DNA of 64,000 bases, from NCBI RefSeq assembly GCF_001578185.1, contig NZ_CP011008.1:3376001-3440000 (forward strand). Direction: 5' to 3'. Both the position numbers and the translations under genes were made by a program. Positions within the stretch are counted from its first letter, which is position 1; every line of letters starts with the position of its first letter. The DNA comes from Peribacillus simplex. GTDB lineage: Bacteria; Bacillota; Bacilli; Bacillales; DSM-1321. The notes under the pieces are model-generated. The model had not been told where the DNA came from, ran no database searches, and saw only the letters and a program-made list of their open reading frames with translations. Below, piece by piece: positions 27,252 through 37,427 of this stretch.

Positions 27252-28418
27252 CTATTTAGCTTGGGTAAACATGCCGAAAGCCCTTTTATACAATTGCCAC
27301 CAACTGGCATTTTCAACAGTTTCCTTTGCGACAATCGGAGATTCGACATAAACCTTACCCTTTTTCTTCAATTCAAGCGTGCCAATTTGATCACCTTTTT
27401 TAATCGGGGCATTCAAATCTTTTTCAATAGTGATTTTTTTTGTAAAATCCTTTGCCGTTCCGTTCTTGGCTGTCAAGACTGAAATAGGTTCACTTGTCAC
27501 TCCCACCACGGATTTCTTGTGGCCTTTACTTACCTTTGCTTCACCTAACACCTCGCCGCGTTTGTAAATCGGATATGTGATGTATTGTGAAAATGCATAA
27601 TCTAACATCTTGGTGACCTGAGCGTTTCGTTCCTTTGGAGAAACGGCTCCGAAAACGACAGCAATGACACGCATATTCCCTTTTTTTGCTGTTGCTGTCA
27701 AACAATACTTCGCTTCATTTGTGAATCCTGTCTTCAGTCCATCCACTCCAGGGTAAAATTTCACTAATCTGTTCGTGTTGACAAGCCAAAATTTCTTTTC
27801 GGTATTTTCACGGAGATAATCTTCATATGTACCCGTGAACCTTGTAATCGTATCGTATTTCAATAGTTCCTTCGCCATGATCGACATATCATGGGCCGAA
27901 CTGTAATGATCTTTAACAGGAAGGCCTGTTGCGTTTTGGAACTTTGTATTTTTCAACCCAAGGTCTTTCGCCTTTTTGTTCATTTTCCTAACAAACTCTT
28001 CTTCCGAACCAGCTAGACGTTCAGCCATCGCGACCGATGCATCATTCGCCGAACCAATCGAGATGCCCTTAAGCATTTGTTCTGTAGTCATCTCTTCACC
28101 GGGCTCGAGGAAGATCTGGGAACCGCCCATCGATGCCGCATACTCACTAGTCCTGATTTTCTCCTTCATGCTAAGTTCGCCTTTATCGACCGCTTCCATG
28201 ATTAGCAGCATCGTCATGATTTTTGTCATGCTTGCCGGTGAAAGGCGAACATCTGCATTTTTGTCATATAGAACAGTACCTGTATCCCGTTCAATCAAAA
28301 TAGCGGATTTAGCATTTGCCGCCAGCTCGACACCTTTTTCTTCAGCTGCTTCTGTATGCGGGATGCTAAAACCCATTGCTACTAATACGGTTAAAAATAG
28401 AGAAAGAATCCGCTTCAT
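27252..28418 (-). CDS. dacF: DacF, D-alanyl-D-alanine carboxypeptidase
   Basis: Forespore penicillin-binding protein that acts with DacB to set cortex cross-linking. The 388 residues have a signal peptide (about 1-24), SxxK (PASMTKIM), SxN (GSANDAS) and KTG (GLKTGFTNEA) motifs and a C-terminal beta domain with an amphipathic tail. Start at ATG 28418 with GGAGGGT upstream; codons before it lie in the SD. Located before spoIIAA as in B. subtilis, where it can be cotranscribed late with spoIIA. Confidence 0.93.
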   Translation of the reverse strand: MKRILSLFLTVLVAMGFSIPHTEAAEEKGVELAANAKSAILIERDTGTVLYDKNADVRLSPASMTKIMTMLLIMEAVDKGELSMKEKIRTSEYAASMGGSQIFLEPGEEMTTEQMLKGISIGSANDASVAMAERLAGSEEEFVRKMNKKAKDLGLKNTKFQNATGLPVKDHYSSAHDMSIMAKELLKYDTITRFTGTYEDYLRENTEKKFWLVNTNRLVKFYPGVDGLKTGFTNEAKYCLTATAKKGNMRVIAVVFGAVSPKERNAQVTKMLDYAFSQYITYPIYKRGEVLGEAKVSKGHKKSVVGVTSEPISVLTAKNGTAKDFTKKITIEKDLNAPIKKGDQIGTLELKKKGKVYVESPIVAKETVENASWWQLYKRAFGMFTQAK

Positions 28419-28589
28419 CTCCATACCCTCCAATCTTTATATGATTTATTTTTTCCATCAAACCCATTTTTATACAAATAAAGATGAATTTAAGATCATA
28501 TAATGGATATCAAGTAATAAATTAACAAAAAAATAAAAGAGGCTGCGCATGGGCATCCTCTTTTAAACATTCATTGGGACTGACAAAAA

Positions 28590-28613
28590 GACCGCTCTAA
28601 ATAATGAGCGGCC
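28590..28613 (-). terminator. terminator after pdp
   Basis: Hairpin GACCGCTC-taaataat-GAGCGGCC with T runs on both strands, 16 bases after the pdp stop. Confidence 0.85.
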
Positions 28614-28628
28614 TTTTTTTGAAAAAAT

Positions 28629-29933
28629 TCATTCCATAATCTCTTTATAGATCAAAGTAGGTTTTTCTACTTTCTCTTTTGAAATCGCAATGCTTTCATA
28701 TAATTTTTCCTTTACCTTTGAAACATCTTCGAAATTACTGTAAATCGTCACAAGGGATTCACCTTTTACAACGGTTTCTCCGATTTTTTTACGGAGTACC
28801 AGCCCGACTGCCAAATCTATCTCTGATTCTTTTGTCGCCCGGCCTGCTCCTAAAAGCATAGCTGCCGTTCCTACTTCATCAGCGATGATTTCCGATACAT
28901 ACCCGTCCACTTTCGCCTCCAGCTCGAAAGTATGAGCAGCCTGGGGAAGTTTTTCCGGCTGATCTACAACCGAACCATCGCCTCCTTGCGCTTCTAGGAA
29001 GACCTTGAATGAGTTAAGTGCAGAACCATCTTTAATCGCATTTTCAAGCAGGGTTCTTGCTTCTTCCAGCGAGCTTGCCTTTTTGGCAAGGTATACCATA
29101 TGGCTTCCTAGCGTTAAAGAAAGTTCCGTTAAATCTTCCGGCCCTTCCCCTTTAAGCGTATCGATGGCTTCTTTCACCTCTAAAGCATTTCCGATTGCGT
29201 AACCCAGCGGTTGGCTCATATCAGAAATGACAGCCATCGTATTTCGTCCCACATTGTTCCCAATGCTCACCATCGCGTGCGCTAACTCTTCGGAATCTTC
29301 GAGAGTTTTCATGAAAGCGCCTGCTCCCGTTTTAACATCGAGTACAATCGCATCTGCACCAGCAGCGATTTTCTTACTCATGATCGAGCCGGCAATCAAG
29401 CCGATACTATTAACGGTAGCCGTAACATCACGCAATGCATATAACTTTTTGTCCGCTGGGGTCAGGTTGCCACTTTGCCCAATGACAGCTATCTTATTTT
29501 TATTTACAAGTCGAATGAACTCGTCATTTTCTATTTCGACATGAAAGCCTTTTACAGACTCCAACTTATCGATCGTACCGCCTGTATGTCCGAGGCCGCG
29601 TCCTGACATCTTTGCCACCGGAACACCTACAGCAGCAACCAATGGTCCAAGTACTAGTGTTGTGGTATCACCCACACCGCCTGTTGAATGTTTATCGACC
29701 TTAATTCCTTCAATCATCGATAAATCAATTTGATCGCCCGACTCGACCATTGCCATGGTTAGATCAGCACGTTCCTGCTCATTCATCCCTTTGAAATAAA
29801 CAGCCATCGACCAAGCACTCATTTGATAATCCGGAATCGATCCATCGGTAAACCCTTTGATAATGAACTGTATTTCTTCAGTAGAAAGAGCCTTTCCATC
29901 ACGCTTTTTCTCGATTAAATCTACCATTCTCAT
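28629..29933 (-). CDS. pdp: Pdp, pyrimidine-nucleoside phosphorylase
   Basis: Phosphorolysis of uridine, thymidine and deoxyuridine to base and (deoxy)ribose-1-phosphate. 434 residues with the signature [17 protein letters not shown] and phosphate-binding [13 protein letters not shown]. Start at ATG 29933 ([10 protein letters not shown]) as in B. subtilis; the ten upstream codons lack support. Follows pupG and drm, forming a nucleoside catabolism operon. Confidence 0.95.
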   Translation of the reverse strand: MRMVDLIEKKRDGKALSTEEIQFIIKGFTDGSIPDYQMSAWSMAVYFKGMNEQERADLTMAMVESGDQIDLSMIEGIKVDKHSTGGVGDTTTLVLGPLVAAVGVPVAKMSGRGLGHTGGTIDKLESVKGFHVEIENDEFIRLVNKNKIAVIGQSGNLTPADKKLYALRDVTATVNSIGLIAGSIMSKKIAAGADAIVLDVKTGAGAFMKTLEDSEELAHAMVSIGNNVGRNTMAVISDMSQPLGYAIGNALEVKEAIDTLKGEGPEDLTELSLTLGSHMVYLAKKASSLEEARTLLENAIKDGSALNSFKVFLEAQGGDGSVVDQPEKLPQAAHTFELEAKVDGYVSEIIADEVGTAAMLLGAGRATKESEIDLAVGLVLRKKIGETVVKGESLVTIYSNFEDVSKVKEKLYESIAISKEKVEKPTLIYKEIME

Positions 29934-29999
29934 ATTAGAATCCCCACTTTTTAAAGACACCACTTCTAAAAAGGTGTACTTGTATTTTTTTGGATCGTT

Positions 30000-30812
30000 T
30001 TATATGTCTTTAACGATGTGCTTAACAAATTCCAGAAAACTGCTTTTCACTTTTTCCGTTGTTTCAATTACCTCTACATGCGACAAAGGCTGATCCAGAA
30101 TGCCTGCGGCCATATTGGTAAGGCATGATATTCCTAGCACCTTCATATCGCTATGTCTAGCTACGATAACCTCAGGAACTGTTGACATTCCAACTGCATC
30201 CCCGCCAAGGATCCTTGCCATTTTCACTTCGGCAGGTGTCTCATAAGTCGGTCCTGAATTCCCGATATATACACCTTCTTTAATATCCAACCCGAGTGTT
30301 GATGCTATTTTTTTAGCTTGTGTCCGAAGGCCTTTATTATAAGCCTCTGACATATCAGGGAATCTAGGGCCGAAACGCTCTTCATTAGGACCAATCAATG
30401 GGTTTGCCCCCATTAAATTAATATGATCCGTAATGAGCATCAAGTCACCAGGTGCGTAGCTTTCATTAACGCTTCCCGCAGCATTCGTTACAATTAACTG
30501 CTCAACTCCAAGAAGTTTCATTACACGTACTGGAAATGTGACTTTCTCCATGGAGTATCCTTCATAAAAGTGAAAACGCCCCTGCATTGCTACAACTTTT
30601 TTGCCACTTAATTGACCAATGACAAGCTGTCCGGCGTGTCCTTCAACAGTCGATACCGGAAATTCCGGTATTTCGTGGTATGGGATCGTTATGGGATTTT
30701 CAATTTCATCTGCCAATACTCCAAGTCCAGAACCAAGAATCAGTCCTATCTCCGGGGAGCCTTCAATCTTATTTTTTATAAATGACGCAGCTGTCTCTAT
30801 TTTATTAAACAT
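30000..30812 (-). CDS. pupG: PupG, purine-nucleoside phosphorylase
   Basis: Trimeric PNP that splits guanosine, inosine and their deoxy forms. 270 residues, with LILGSGLG (phosphate loop), family motif VVAMQGRFHFYEGY and VTNAAGSVN. SD GGGGAG precedes the ATG. It lies 15 bases after drm. Residues E and N near the C-terminus (ISCLTNMAAGILDQPLSHVEV) fit 6-oxopurine specificity. Confidence 0.95.
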   Translation of the reverse strand: MFNKIETAASFIKNKIEGSPEIGLILGSGLGVLADEIENPITIPYHEIPEFPVSTVEGHAGQLVIGQLSGKKVVAMQGRFHFYEGYSMEKVTFPVRVMKLLGVEQLIVTNAAGSVNESYAPGDLMLITDHINLMGANPLIGPNEERFGPRFPDMSEAYNKGLRTQAKKIASTLGLDIKEGVYIGNSGPTYETPAEVKMARILGGDAVGMSTVPEVIVARHSDMKVLGISCLTNMAAGILDQPLSHVEVIETTEKVKSSFLEFVKHIVKDI

Positions 30813-30827
30813 CTTTTTAATCTCCCC

Positions 30828-32015
30828 TTATTTTATATCGCCTAATATATTTTTCCCGAAGGCAGGCATTTTCACATCAAAATTGGCAGCGACCGTCGCC
30901 CCGATATCAGCAAATGTATCTCTAATTGGGAGCTCGGCACCTTCTGTAAATTGTTTGGAATAGACCAATAATGGCACATATTCACGTGTGTGATCGGTTC
31001 CTTCATGTACCGGATCATTCCCGTGATCGGCAGTGATGATCAATAAATCATCCTCTTTCAATTTTTCAAGGACTTCCGGCATCCGAGCATCGAATTCTTC
31101 CAATGCCTTTCCGTATCCCTCTGGATCGCGGCGGTGGCCGTATAAAGCATCGAAGTCGACTAGGTTCAGGAAACTTAACCCTTTGAAGTCCTGTTCTATC
31201 GTTTGGATTAATTTATCCATTCCATCCATATTAGATACGGTCCTTAATGATTCAGTGACGCCTTCACCATCAAAGATATCCGAGATTTTCCCGATTGCGA
31301 GAACATCATATCCAGAATCCTTCAATTCGTCCATTACTGTCCGGTTAAAAGGCTTCAATGCATAATCATGACGGTTAGGCGTTCTTTTGAAGCTGCCTGG
31401 TTCACCCGTGAAAGGTCTGGCAATCACTCGCCCAACCTTGAACTCATCAGCCATTGTCACCTCACGAGCAATTTCACAAATCTTGTATAATTCGTCTATC
31501 GGAACGATATCTTCATGTGCAGCAATCTGTAAAACGGAATCAGCTGATGTATATACGATCAACGCACCCGTTTTCATATGTTCCTCACCAAGTCTTTCAA
31601 TGATTTCCGTTCCGCTTGCCGGGACGTTCCCAATTATTCCACGTCCCATTTTCGTCTCAAGTTCATTGACTAATAATTCCGGAAAACCATCGGGAAATAC
31701 ACGGAATGGGGTGGATATATTCAACCCCATTATTTCCCAATGTCCAGTCATCGTATCTTTTCCTGTAGATGCTTCTTTCATTTTCGTATAGTATGCGAGA
31801 GGTTGCTGAGCTTTTTCAATTCCCTTGATTTCACGGATATTTCCTAAACCCAATTTTGCGAGAGTCGGCATTTTCAATCCATTCATTTTTTCAGCGATAT
31901 GGCCGAGTGTATCCGCCCCTTTATCACCGAATAAATCGGCATCAGGTGCTTCGCCAATTCCAACTGAATCCATAACCACAACAAATATACGTTTAAACGC
32001 TGAATTTCCTTTCAT
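30828..32015 (-). CDS. drm: Drm/DeoB, phosphopentomutase
   Basis: Interconverts (deoxy)ribose-1-phosphate and -5-phosphate, linking nucleoside breakdown to central metabolism. 395 residues of the alkaline-phosphatase superfamily with metal-binding [19 protein letters not shown] and [26 protein letters not shown] stands eight bases before the ATG. First gene of drm-pupG-pdp; a cre-like site lies about 120 bases upstream. Confidence 0.95.
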   Translation of the reverse strand: MKGNSAFKRIFVVVMDSVGIGEAPDADLFGDKGADTLGHIAEKMNGLKMPTLAKLGLGNIREIKGIEKAQQPLAYYTKMKEASTGKDTMTGHWEIMGLNISTPFRVFPDGFPELLVNELETKMGRGIIGNVPASGTEIIERLGEEHMKTGALIVYTSADSVLQIAAHEDIVPIDELYKICEIAREVTMADEFKVGRVIARPFTGEPGSFKRTPNRHDYALKPFNRTVMDELKDSGYDVLAIGKISDIFDGEGVTESLRTVSNMDGMDKLIQTIEQDFKGLSFLNLVDFDALYGHRRDPEGYGKALEEFDARMPEVLEKLKEDDLLIITADHGNDPVHEGTDHTREYVPLLVYSKQFTEGAELPIRDTFADIGATVAANFDVKMPAFGKNILGDIK

Positions 32016-32135
32016 GAGTCATTCCTCCTAAAATAGTAAATCACCTTTTATACTCCCTATAATACCCTTATTCTGCTCAGATACTCTTCAATTAAATGAA
32101 ATCACGAGAACGTCAGAAGTCTGACCTCTCTACAT

Positions 32136-32149
32136 TGTAAACGATTACC
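32136..32149. promoter_or_regulatory. cre-like site upstream of drm
   Basis: TGTAAACGATTACC fits the CcpA cre pattern TGNAANCGNWNNCA except for its last base. CcpA control of nucleoside catabolism is known in B. subtilis. Confidence 0.5.
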
Positions 32150-32241
32150 CTTGATTGAGACAAATAATATATTTCGAAATGAAACAAAGTGCCATCAGAT
32201 GGAGCGAGAATCGTCTGCATCCATTTTGCAGCCCGGTCCAT

Positions 32242-32290
32242 AAAAAAAAAGGCTGCTCCCTTTAACTGTCTCACAGTTAAATTCACAACC
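32242..32290 (-). terminator. terminator after xerD
   Basis: Minus strand: inner palindrome TTTAACTGT-gag-ACAGTTAAA (32261-32281) extended by an outer GGTTGT/GCAGCC pairing and followed by nine Ts. Confidence 0.8.
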
Positions 32291-32312
32291 TTTCTATCAT
32301 TCTACTATTTCT

Positions 32313-33206
32313 TTAAGCTCGCGGATGGAATTTTGAATAGACATCCTTGATCCGTACGTTCGTAATATGTGTATAAATTTGAGTTGTCGAAATATCCGCA
32401 TGACCCAGCATTTCTTGGACGGCACGTAAATCAGCCCCATTCATCAATAGATGTGTCGCGAAAGAATGACGCAGTGTATGTGGTGTAATTTCTTTTTCTA
32501 TTTGTGCCGATTTTACAAGTTTTTTTAGAATTTTCCAAAATCCCTGTCTTGTCAGCCTGTTGCCATGATGATTCAAAAAAAGTGAATCCGTCCTGTGCTT
32601 GGGGCTGGCCAATCTCCCTCGAGCCCCTTCCATATAATGTTCAATGGCACTCAATGCCGTTTGCCCAATCGGAATGATCCTCTCTTTTTTTCCTTTCCCT
32701 ACGCAACGGACAAAACCCATCGATCCATGGACATCCCCCACATCCATGGATATCAATTCACTGACACGCATACCTGTCGCATACATCAGTTCCAGCATCG
32801 CCTTATCGCGTAATCCGAATTCATCCAATATCTTCGGGGCTTCCAATAATGCTTCAACCTCTTCCATGCTTAATACTTTTGGAAGGCTTCGTTCCGGCTT
32901 TGGCGTTTCTATATGTATGGACGGATCCTGATCGGTTACCTTTTCCCTTAGAAGAAATTGATGAAAAGATCGAATGGAGGCAATATGGCGCGCTAGCGTC
33001 TTCGATGATTTCCCTTGATCCTTCAAATGGACGAGAAAATGCAAGATGTTCACCCGCCGTGAATCATTCCAGTCGTTAATGGTTTCAACATCTTTCAGAT
33101 AGCTCCAATATGACCTTAAGTCGCGCTCATAGGAAACGAGCGTATTCTTGGCAAGTCCTTTTTCAATGGTTAAAAAATGAATGAAATCCCTAATTTGATT
33201 CTCCAT
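32313..33206 (-). CDS. xerD: XerD, tyrosine recombinase
   Basis: Acts with XerC (CodV in B. subtilis) at dif to resolve chromosome dimers. 297 residues: N-terminal SAM-like core-binding domain (about 1-85) and catalytic domain with R in [23 protein letters not shown] and [14 protein letters not shown] carrying the nucleophilic Tyr. Start at ATG 33206 (MENQIRDF), GGGGAG eight bases upstream. B. subtilis RipX has the same neighbours, so this is the housekeeping enzyme, not a mobile-element integrase. Confidence 0.94.
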   Translation of the reverse strand: MENQIRDFIHFLTIEKGLAKNTLVSYERDLRSYWSYLKDVETINDWNDSRRVNILHFLVHLKDQGKSSKTLARHIASIRSFHQFLLREKVTDQDPSIHIETPKPERSLPKVLSMEEVEALLEAPKILDEFGLRDKAMLELMYATGMRVSELISMDVGDVHGSMGFVRCVGKGKKERIIPIGQTALSAIEHYMEGARGRLASPKHRTDSLFLNHHGNRLTRQGFWKILKKLVKSAQIEKEITPHTLRHSFATHLLMNGADLRAVQEMLGHADISTTQIYTHITNVRIKDVYSKFHPRA

Positions 33207-33211
33207 ATTCA

Positions 33212-33442
33212 TTACTCCCCGTTTAAATAAAACAACATTAAGCGTTCAAGCCATGCATCATCACCCGTATCAACTGCCTTTGATACTTTTACAGCCATAC
33301 CTTTGGGCTCATCATAACGATGATAACTTTGATATTCCTGATTCAACCATACCATTCCTATATAAAAAAGAACAGTGAAGCTAACAAAGAGAATCATCAC
33401 TTTAGCCGTATGCAAAACAAGCGATAAGGATGTTTTCATCAT
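33212..33442 (-). CDS. yqzK: YqzK, DUF4227 membrane protein
   Basis: 76-residue protein with one membrane helix (about 12-34) and a polar C-terminus ([15 protein letters not shown]). Function unknown. Its position between fur and xerD is conserved in Bacillus. Its stop lies five bases before the xerD start. Confidence 0.85.
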   Translation of the reverse strand: MMKTSLSLVLHTAKVMILFVSFTVLFYIGMVWLNQEYQSYHRYDEPKGMAVKVSKAVDTGDDAWLERLMLFYLNGE

Positions 33443-33611
33443 CTTTCCCCTCCCATTCGATCCTTTGTATCAATCTATGCCCAACAGGACAAGTTTTATA
33501 CATGTTTCGGCAAGGAGAAAGCAAAAACAGCCTTAACGTGAAAAAAATCATTCTTCATCCTGATATTTTTCTTGAGATGCCTCGCAATAGGTTTTTAGCC
33601 TTTTAAAAATG

Positions 33612-33642
33612 CAAAAAACCTTCTCCATCAAATGGAAAAGGT
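33612..33642 (-). terminator. terminator after fur
   Basis: Hairpin ACCTTTTCCAT-ttg-ATGGAGAAGGT at 33618-33642 with minus-strand TTTTTT. Confidence 0.85.
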
Positions 33643-33648
33643 CCGACT

Positions 33649-34113
33649 TCATTCACCTTTATTTTCTTCTTTGCCATGACATCGATGGCAAATGCCATGA
33701 AAGGTTAATCTATGGTCTTTTATCTTGAAGTTCCAGTCGCGTTCCACAATGTCTTCTACGTCTTCAAGCAGGTCTTCTTGGATCTCATCTACCGCGCCAC
33801 ATTCCACACAAACAAGATGATGGTGGAAATGCGCAGCTCCTTCTTGTCTTAAATCATAACGGGAAACCCCGTCTCCAAAGTTAATTTTATCTACTATCTT
33901 CAATTCAGTCAGCAACTCTAGCGTACGGTAAACTGTTGCCAATCCAATTTCCGGCGACTTTTCTTTAACAAGGAGGTAAACGTCTTCTGCGCTTAAATGA
34001 TCCTCTTCATGCTCAAGTAAAACGCGGACGGTCGCTTCTCGCTGAGGCGTTAATTTGTAGCTGGACGAGTGCAACTGCTTTTTTATCCTATCAATTCTAT
34101 TTTCTATTTCCAT
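33649..34113 (-). CDS. fur: Fur, ferric uptake regulator
   Basis: Iron-responsive repressor of siderophore and iron uptake genes. 154 residues: winged helix with YKLTPQREATVRVLLE and GLATVYRTLELL, then a dimer domain with the metal motif AAHFHHHLVCVECGAVDEI and the second zinc pair CHRCHG. Nearly identical wording to B. subtilis Fur rather than PerR or Zur, and the gene lies before yqzK-xerD as there. Start at ATG 34113; GGGAGG is 11 bases upstream. Confidence 0.96.
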   Translation of the reverse strand: MEIENRIDRIKKQLHSSSYKLTPQREATVRVLLEHEEDHLSAEDVYLLVKEKSPEIGLATVYRTLELLTELKIVDKINFGDGVSRYDLRQEGAAHFHHHLVCVECGAVDEIQEDLLEDVEDIVERDWNFKIKDHRLTFHGICHRCHGKEENKGE

Positions 34114-34226
34114 ACCTAATATTCCCTCCCGCGCCGCTATCTTATCCATTATATCAAAAGAGGGAAAACTGTCAAAATAGATTTCTTGTTAATGATAAAA
34201 AAAATTACGGGAAGGGCAATTTTCCA

Positions 34227-34874
34227 TCAATTTCCCAATAAGCTTACGACATTTTTCATTAAAGAAGGGGATAGGTACGCTTCAAATGCAGCAGCTGTTA
34301 TCAAAAATAACCCCGACAAAACCAACGAGAAAATATACCGTGATATTATCGGCTTAAGCGGCTCACGGACCTGCTTAAGGAAAATCCGGCTGATCATTTT
34401 CATTGATAGTGAGACGGCAAGGACGGTTATCACGATGAATATCGGGACTATGAATATATTTTGGGGCAGAATGGCGACGAACGATAATAAGAACCCACTC
34501 CATCCCATTTGATTGACTAAAAAGCCGACTGTGAATCCAACAACCATTCCTTTTATAAATAACAAAACCAAGATGACCGGCAAACCTATGACCGATATTC
34601 CGAGAATCCAGATGACGCCGATATATTTTATATTATGCATAATACTTTGGCTGAACATATCATGCGAAGAAGCAAATTCACCTTTGGAAACTTGTCCGAA
34701 AAATTGCGATAAATAATAGAACAAGTCCTCCTTTTGGGTAAAGCTCAAACTATTCACCAGTACTGCCCCAAAAATGACACCCATCAAAAAAAGCACGGTG
34801 ATAAAGACATATAATGAGGAATGTTCGTTAATATGTTTCATTACGGCATTTTGTACGACAGATTTTTTTTTCAT
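34227..34874 (-). CDS. spoIIM: SpoIIM, engulfment protein
   Basis: Polytopic membrane protein that joins SpoIID and SpoIIP at the septum to drive engulfment; made in the mother cell under sigma E in B. subtilis. 215 residues with five to six hydrophobic helices (FITVLFLMGVIFGAVLV first). GGGAGG precedes the ATG. Contains the DUF95/SpoIIM core. Confidence 0.94.
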   Translation of the reverse strand: MKKKSVVQNAVMKHINEHSSLYVFITVLFLMGVIFGAVLVNSLSFTQKEDLFYYLSQFFGQVSKGEFASSHDMFSQSIMHNIKYIGVIWILGISVIGLPVILVLLFIKGMVVGFTVGFLVNQMGWSGFLLSFVAILPQNIFIVPIFIVITVLAVSLSMKMISRIFLKQVREPLKPIISRYIFSLVLSGLFLITAAAFEAYLSPSLMKNVVSLLGN

Positions 34875-35012
34875 CTTTCATCCTCCCAACTCCGCTTACT
34901 AGAATCTATGTTTTCACTCTCTCATTTATGCTAAGAAAACTTTCCCATCAGCAGAACACCTTTAACTGTATTCGTGTTATAATTTTCCATATTAATTATA
35001 TGGAGGCAGGAT

Positions 35013-35576
35013 ATGAAAGCTATATTAATGGATTTCCCAGAGAAGATTGAAACCCCCCGATTATATCTAAGGCCTTGTCAGCCTGGTGATGGCCTTGACG
35101 TTTACGAAGCCATTGTCCATTCTAAATATGAATTGAAACAGTGGTTGCCCTTTGCCCATCAGGATGCCTCTTCGGAAACTTTAGAACGGAATGTTCTGAA
35201 GGCTTTTGCGGACTTTATTTTAAAAGAGGATATTAGACTTCATATTTATAGAAAAGAAGACGACCAATTCATCGGCTCCACTGGTCTGCATCGAATTAAC
35301 TGGGATATCCCTAAATTTGAAATTGGCTATTGGATTGATACGAGGTACAGTAAACAAGGGTACATAACGGAAGCGATAGAGAAGTTAACCAAATTCGCTT
35401 TTTACCATTATGGTGCTAAGCGGGTCGAAATCCGCTGTGACCCTAAGAATATTGCCAGCAGACGGATTCCCGAGAAGCTGGGGTATACCTTTGAAGGAAC
35501 TTTGCGGTATGACTGTCTAAGTGCAGATGGCAAGGAATTGCGGGATACCTCAATTTATGCAAAAACAACATACTAA
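35013..35576 (+). CDS. GNAT acetyltransferase, RimJ/RimL type
   Basis: 187-residue GNAT enzyme acting on a protein N-terminus or a small amine; substrate unknown. Typical opening IETPRLYLRPCQPGDGLDVYEA, acetyl-CoA motif region IGYWIDTRYSKQGYITEA, and RCDPKNIASRRIPEKLGYTFEGTLR. SD GGAGG precedes the ATG. It is a single-gene insert between spoIIM and the EndoQ gene, on the opposite strand and with a shared terminator. Could be annotated YdaF/YjcK-like. Confidence 0.85.
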   Translation: MKAILMDFPEKIETPRLYLRPCQPGDGLDVYEAIVHSKYELKQWLPFAHQDASSETLERNVLKAFADFILKEDIRLHIYRKEDDQFIGSTGLHRINWDIPKFEIGYWIDTRYSKQGYITEAIEKLTKFAFYHYGAKRVEIRCDPKNIASRRIPEKLGYTFEGTLRYDCLSADGKELRDTSIYAKTTY

Positions 35577-35580
35577 AAAA

Positions 35581-35615
35581 AGTCCTGACAGTTAACCATC
35601 TCATCTGTCAGGACT
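35581..35615. terminator. bidirectional terminator
   Basis: AGTCCTGACAG-loop-CTGTCAGGACT with a T run on the plus strand and an A run before it, between the GNAT gene and the convergent EndoQ gene. Confidence 0.9.
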
Positions 35616-35625
35616 TTTTTTCAGG

Positions 35626-36804
35626 TTAGCTTTCCTTTTTGACCTTTCCATACTTGCCTCCGCCCCCCACTTCAAAAGAAAGCGTCCCTTTCCTTGCAGA
35701 ATCGATGTAGCCCGCCAATTTTTCAGGAACGATTTCCATGAGCTGTTTAAGCGTAACTTCATGAAGGATATTCATCTCGGTTCCAAATGCCACCAGCAGT
35801 TTTTCCATGGATTTAGGTCCAAGGCCTGGGATGAAATCAAGTGGTACTTGGTGGATATATGGCGGTCTTTCCCTCCCATATCTTCCGTTCATTTTGGAAA
35901 TGGAGAGTTCTTTGATCCGGGATGACACCCCTTTTATAATGGACTTATTACCACACTCAGGACATTTTTCACTATCCCCCAATACCTGGTGTAAACACCC
36001 TGAACATACGGTTTGATGATACTTTCCCAATAAGGGGTTCAAACCATAATTGACGGTTACTTTTCGATTTTCTTTTTCTTGAAGGGCTTTTGCCAACTCA
36101 TTGAAACTTGGTTCTTCAAGCTGGATTTTTTGATATTCACGAGCGATTTTCCCAAGCGAATGCGCATCAGAATTTGTCACGAATACATAGGATTCCAACT
36201 CTTCGATATCCTTGACCATTTCTGTATCTGAACTTAAACCAAGTTCGATGGCATCAATTAGCTCCGAGTCTAATACTTCAGTCAGACTGGATCGCACCCC
36301 TTTCCCGTATAAGCTTTTAAATGGGGTGAAAACATGTGCCGGGATAAACAGGCCGCCCAATGACTTCACCATCTTTTGTAACGTTCTTCCATCACAATAA
36401 ATCCTTTGCGAGCTTAATGTGATATTTTTAACATGGCCGCTCATCCATGATGAGAATTCCTTCATCGCTTTTAAAGTGGGAAAATAGGCGAGGACATGGA
36501 TTGGTCCATTACAATTCTGATCATAGATTTCTATCTCCGAACCTGGAATGATGGTTGTATTCTTGTATTGAAGACCGCCTTCAATCTTTTCCGTGATTTC
36601 GCCATCCTGAATTCCCGCTTCGATCTCTTCGATAATTTCAGGAGAATGGCAATCGATTATCCCGATTAGATCAAGGCCCTTCCTTTCACTTGCCACTTGC
36701 AGCACATTGCTGAAGGTTAACGTTTTAGCACCTGTTATTTTCACGGCCCTTCCGCTTCTCGTTCTGCCAATATGGATATGGAGGTCAGCGTAAAACTCTT
36801 TCAT
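35626..36804 (-). CDS. yqxK: Endonuclease Q-type PHP nuclease (YqxK family)
   Basis: Member of the TIGR00375 family; archaeal and Bacillus pumilus EndoQ nick DNA 5' of deaminated bases and abasic sites. 392 residues: N-terminal PHP domain with metal motifs YADLHIHIGR, IDCHSPE and TNSDAHSLGKI, a zinc ribbon CSGC...CPECG (about 267-285), and a C-terminal helix-hairpin-helix-like region FIPGLGPKSMEKLLVAFG. It begins directly after the nudF stop (TAAATG). Pairing with NudF puts two DNA/nucleotide-damage enzymes together. Confidence 0.85.
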   Translation of the reverse strand: MKEFYADLHIHIGRTRSGRAVKITGAKTLTFSNVLQVASERKGLDLIGIIDCHSPEIIEEIEAGIQDGEITEKIEGGLQYKNTTIIPGSEIEIYDQNCNGPIHVLAYFPTLKAMKEFSSWMSGHVKNITLSSQRIYCDGRTLQKMVKSLGGLFIPAHVFTPFKSLYGKGVRSSLTEVLDSELIDAIELGLSSDTEMVKDIEELESYVFVTNSDAHSLGKIAREYQKIQLEEPSFNELAKALQEKENRKVTVNYGLNPLLGKYHQTVCSGCLHQVLGDSEKCPECGNKSIIKGVSSRIKELSISKMNGRYGRERPPYIHQVPLDFIPGLGPKSMEKLLVAFGTEMNILHEVTLKQLMEIVPEKLAGYIDSARKGTLSFEVGGGGKYGKVKKES

Positions 36805-37353
36805 TTATGATGTCGCCTTTTTCAACATCAGATACTGAACGGCATATGCCGTTTTGGCATCCTGGATCTTTCCTTCAGCCATATAAGTTTGGGCTTCCTC
36901 CAACGTGAGTTCCATCATCTCGACAAATTCATCTTCATCCAGTGGGGCCGCATTTTCTTTCTTTTTCAAATTGTGGGCCACATACAGGTGAACCAATTCA
37001 TCGGCGAAACCTGGGGATGTATAGAAGGATATGATGTGCTCCATTTTTTCGCATTCATAACCTGTCTCCTCTTCAAGCTCCCGTTTTGCCGATAGGACCG
37101 GTTCTTCGCCTTTTTCCAGCTTTCCTGCAGGGATTTCCACCAAACTTCTCTCCAGCGCTTTACGGTACTGTTCAACCATGATGATTTTATTTTCTGCCGT
37201 AAGAGCTATGATGGCAACTGCTCCCGGATGTTTCACTATTTCACGTTTACCCGTTTTCCCATCAGGAAGCTCTACATCATCCACTTGCAGGCTGATTACC
37301 TTTCCTGTGAAGATTTTTTCCGAAGACAGCGTTTTTTCTTCAAATTTTTTCAT
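36805..37353 (-). CDS. nudF: NudF, ADP-ribose pyrophosphatase
   Basis: Nudix hydrolase cleaving ADP-ribose to AMP and ribose-5-phosphate. 182 residues with the Nudix box GKLEKGEEPVLSAKRELEEETGY (G to the EExxEE-type ELEEETG). Start at ATG 37353 (MKKFEEKTL) with AAGGAGTGG; the earlier frame runs through the SD. Divergent from mciZ, as in B. subtilis. Confidence 0.93.
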   Translation of the reverse strand: MKKFEEKTLSSEKIFTGKVISLQVDDVELPDGKTGKREIVKHPGAVAIIALTAENKIIMVEQYRKALERSLVEIPAGKLEKGEEPVLSAKRELEEETGYECEKMEHIISFYTSPGFADELVHLYVAHNLKKKENAAPLDEDEFVEMMELTLEEAQTYMAEGKIQDAKTAYAVQYLMLKKATS

Positions 37354-37390
37354 CCTGACCACTCCTTGTTCTAATTTCAGCATGATTCTT

Positions 37391-37399
37391 CATACATTT
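37391..37399 (+). promoter_or_regulatory. possible sigma-E -10 of mciZ
   Basis: CATACATTT fits the sigma-E -10 CATACANT, 29 bases before mciZ; the -35 (near TTCTAATT) is weak. mciZ is under sigma E in B. subtilis. Confidence 0.35.
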
Positions 37400-37427
37400 T
37401 ACCATAATAGAGAGGGAGGGCGATTTA

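Noticed and set aside
32313..33206. Integrase of a mobile element
   Set aside because: Sequence motifs and fur-yqzK-xerD-drm order show the housekeeping XerD; no attachment-site duplications or cargo genes.
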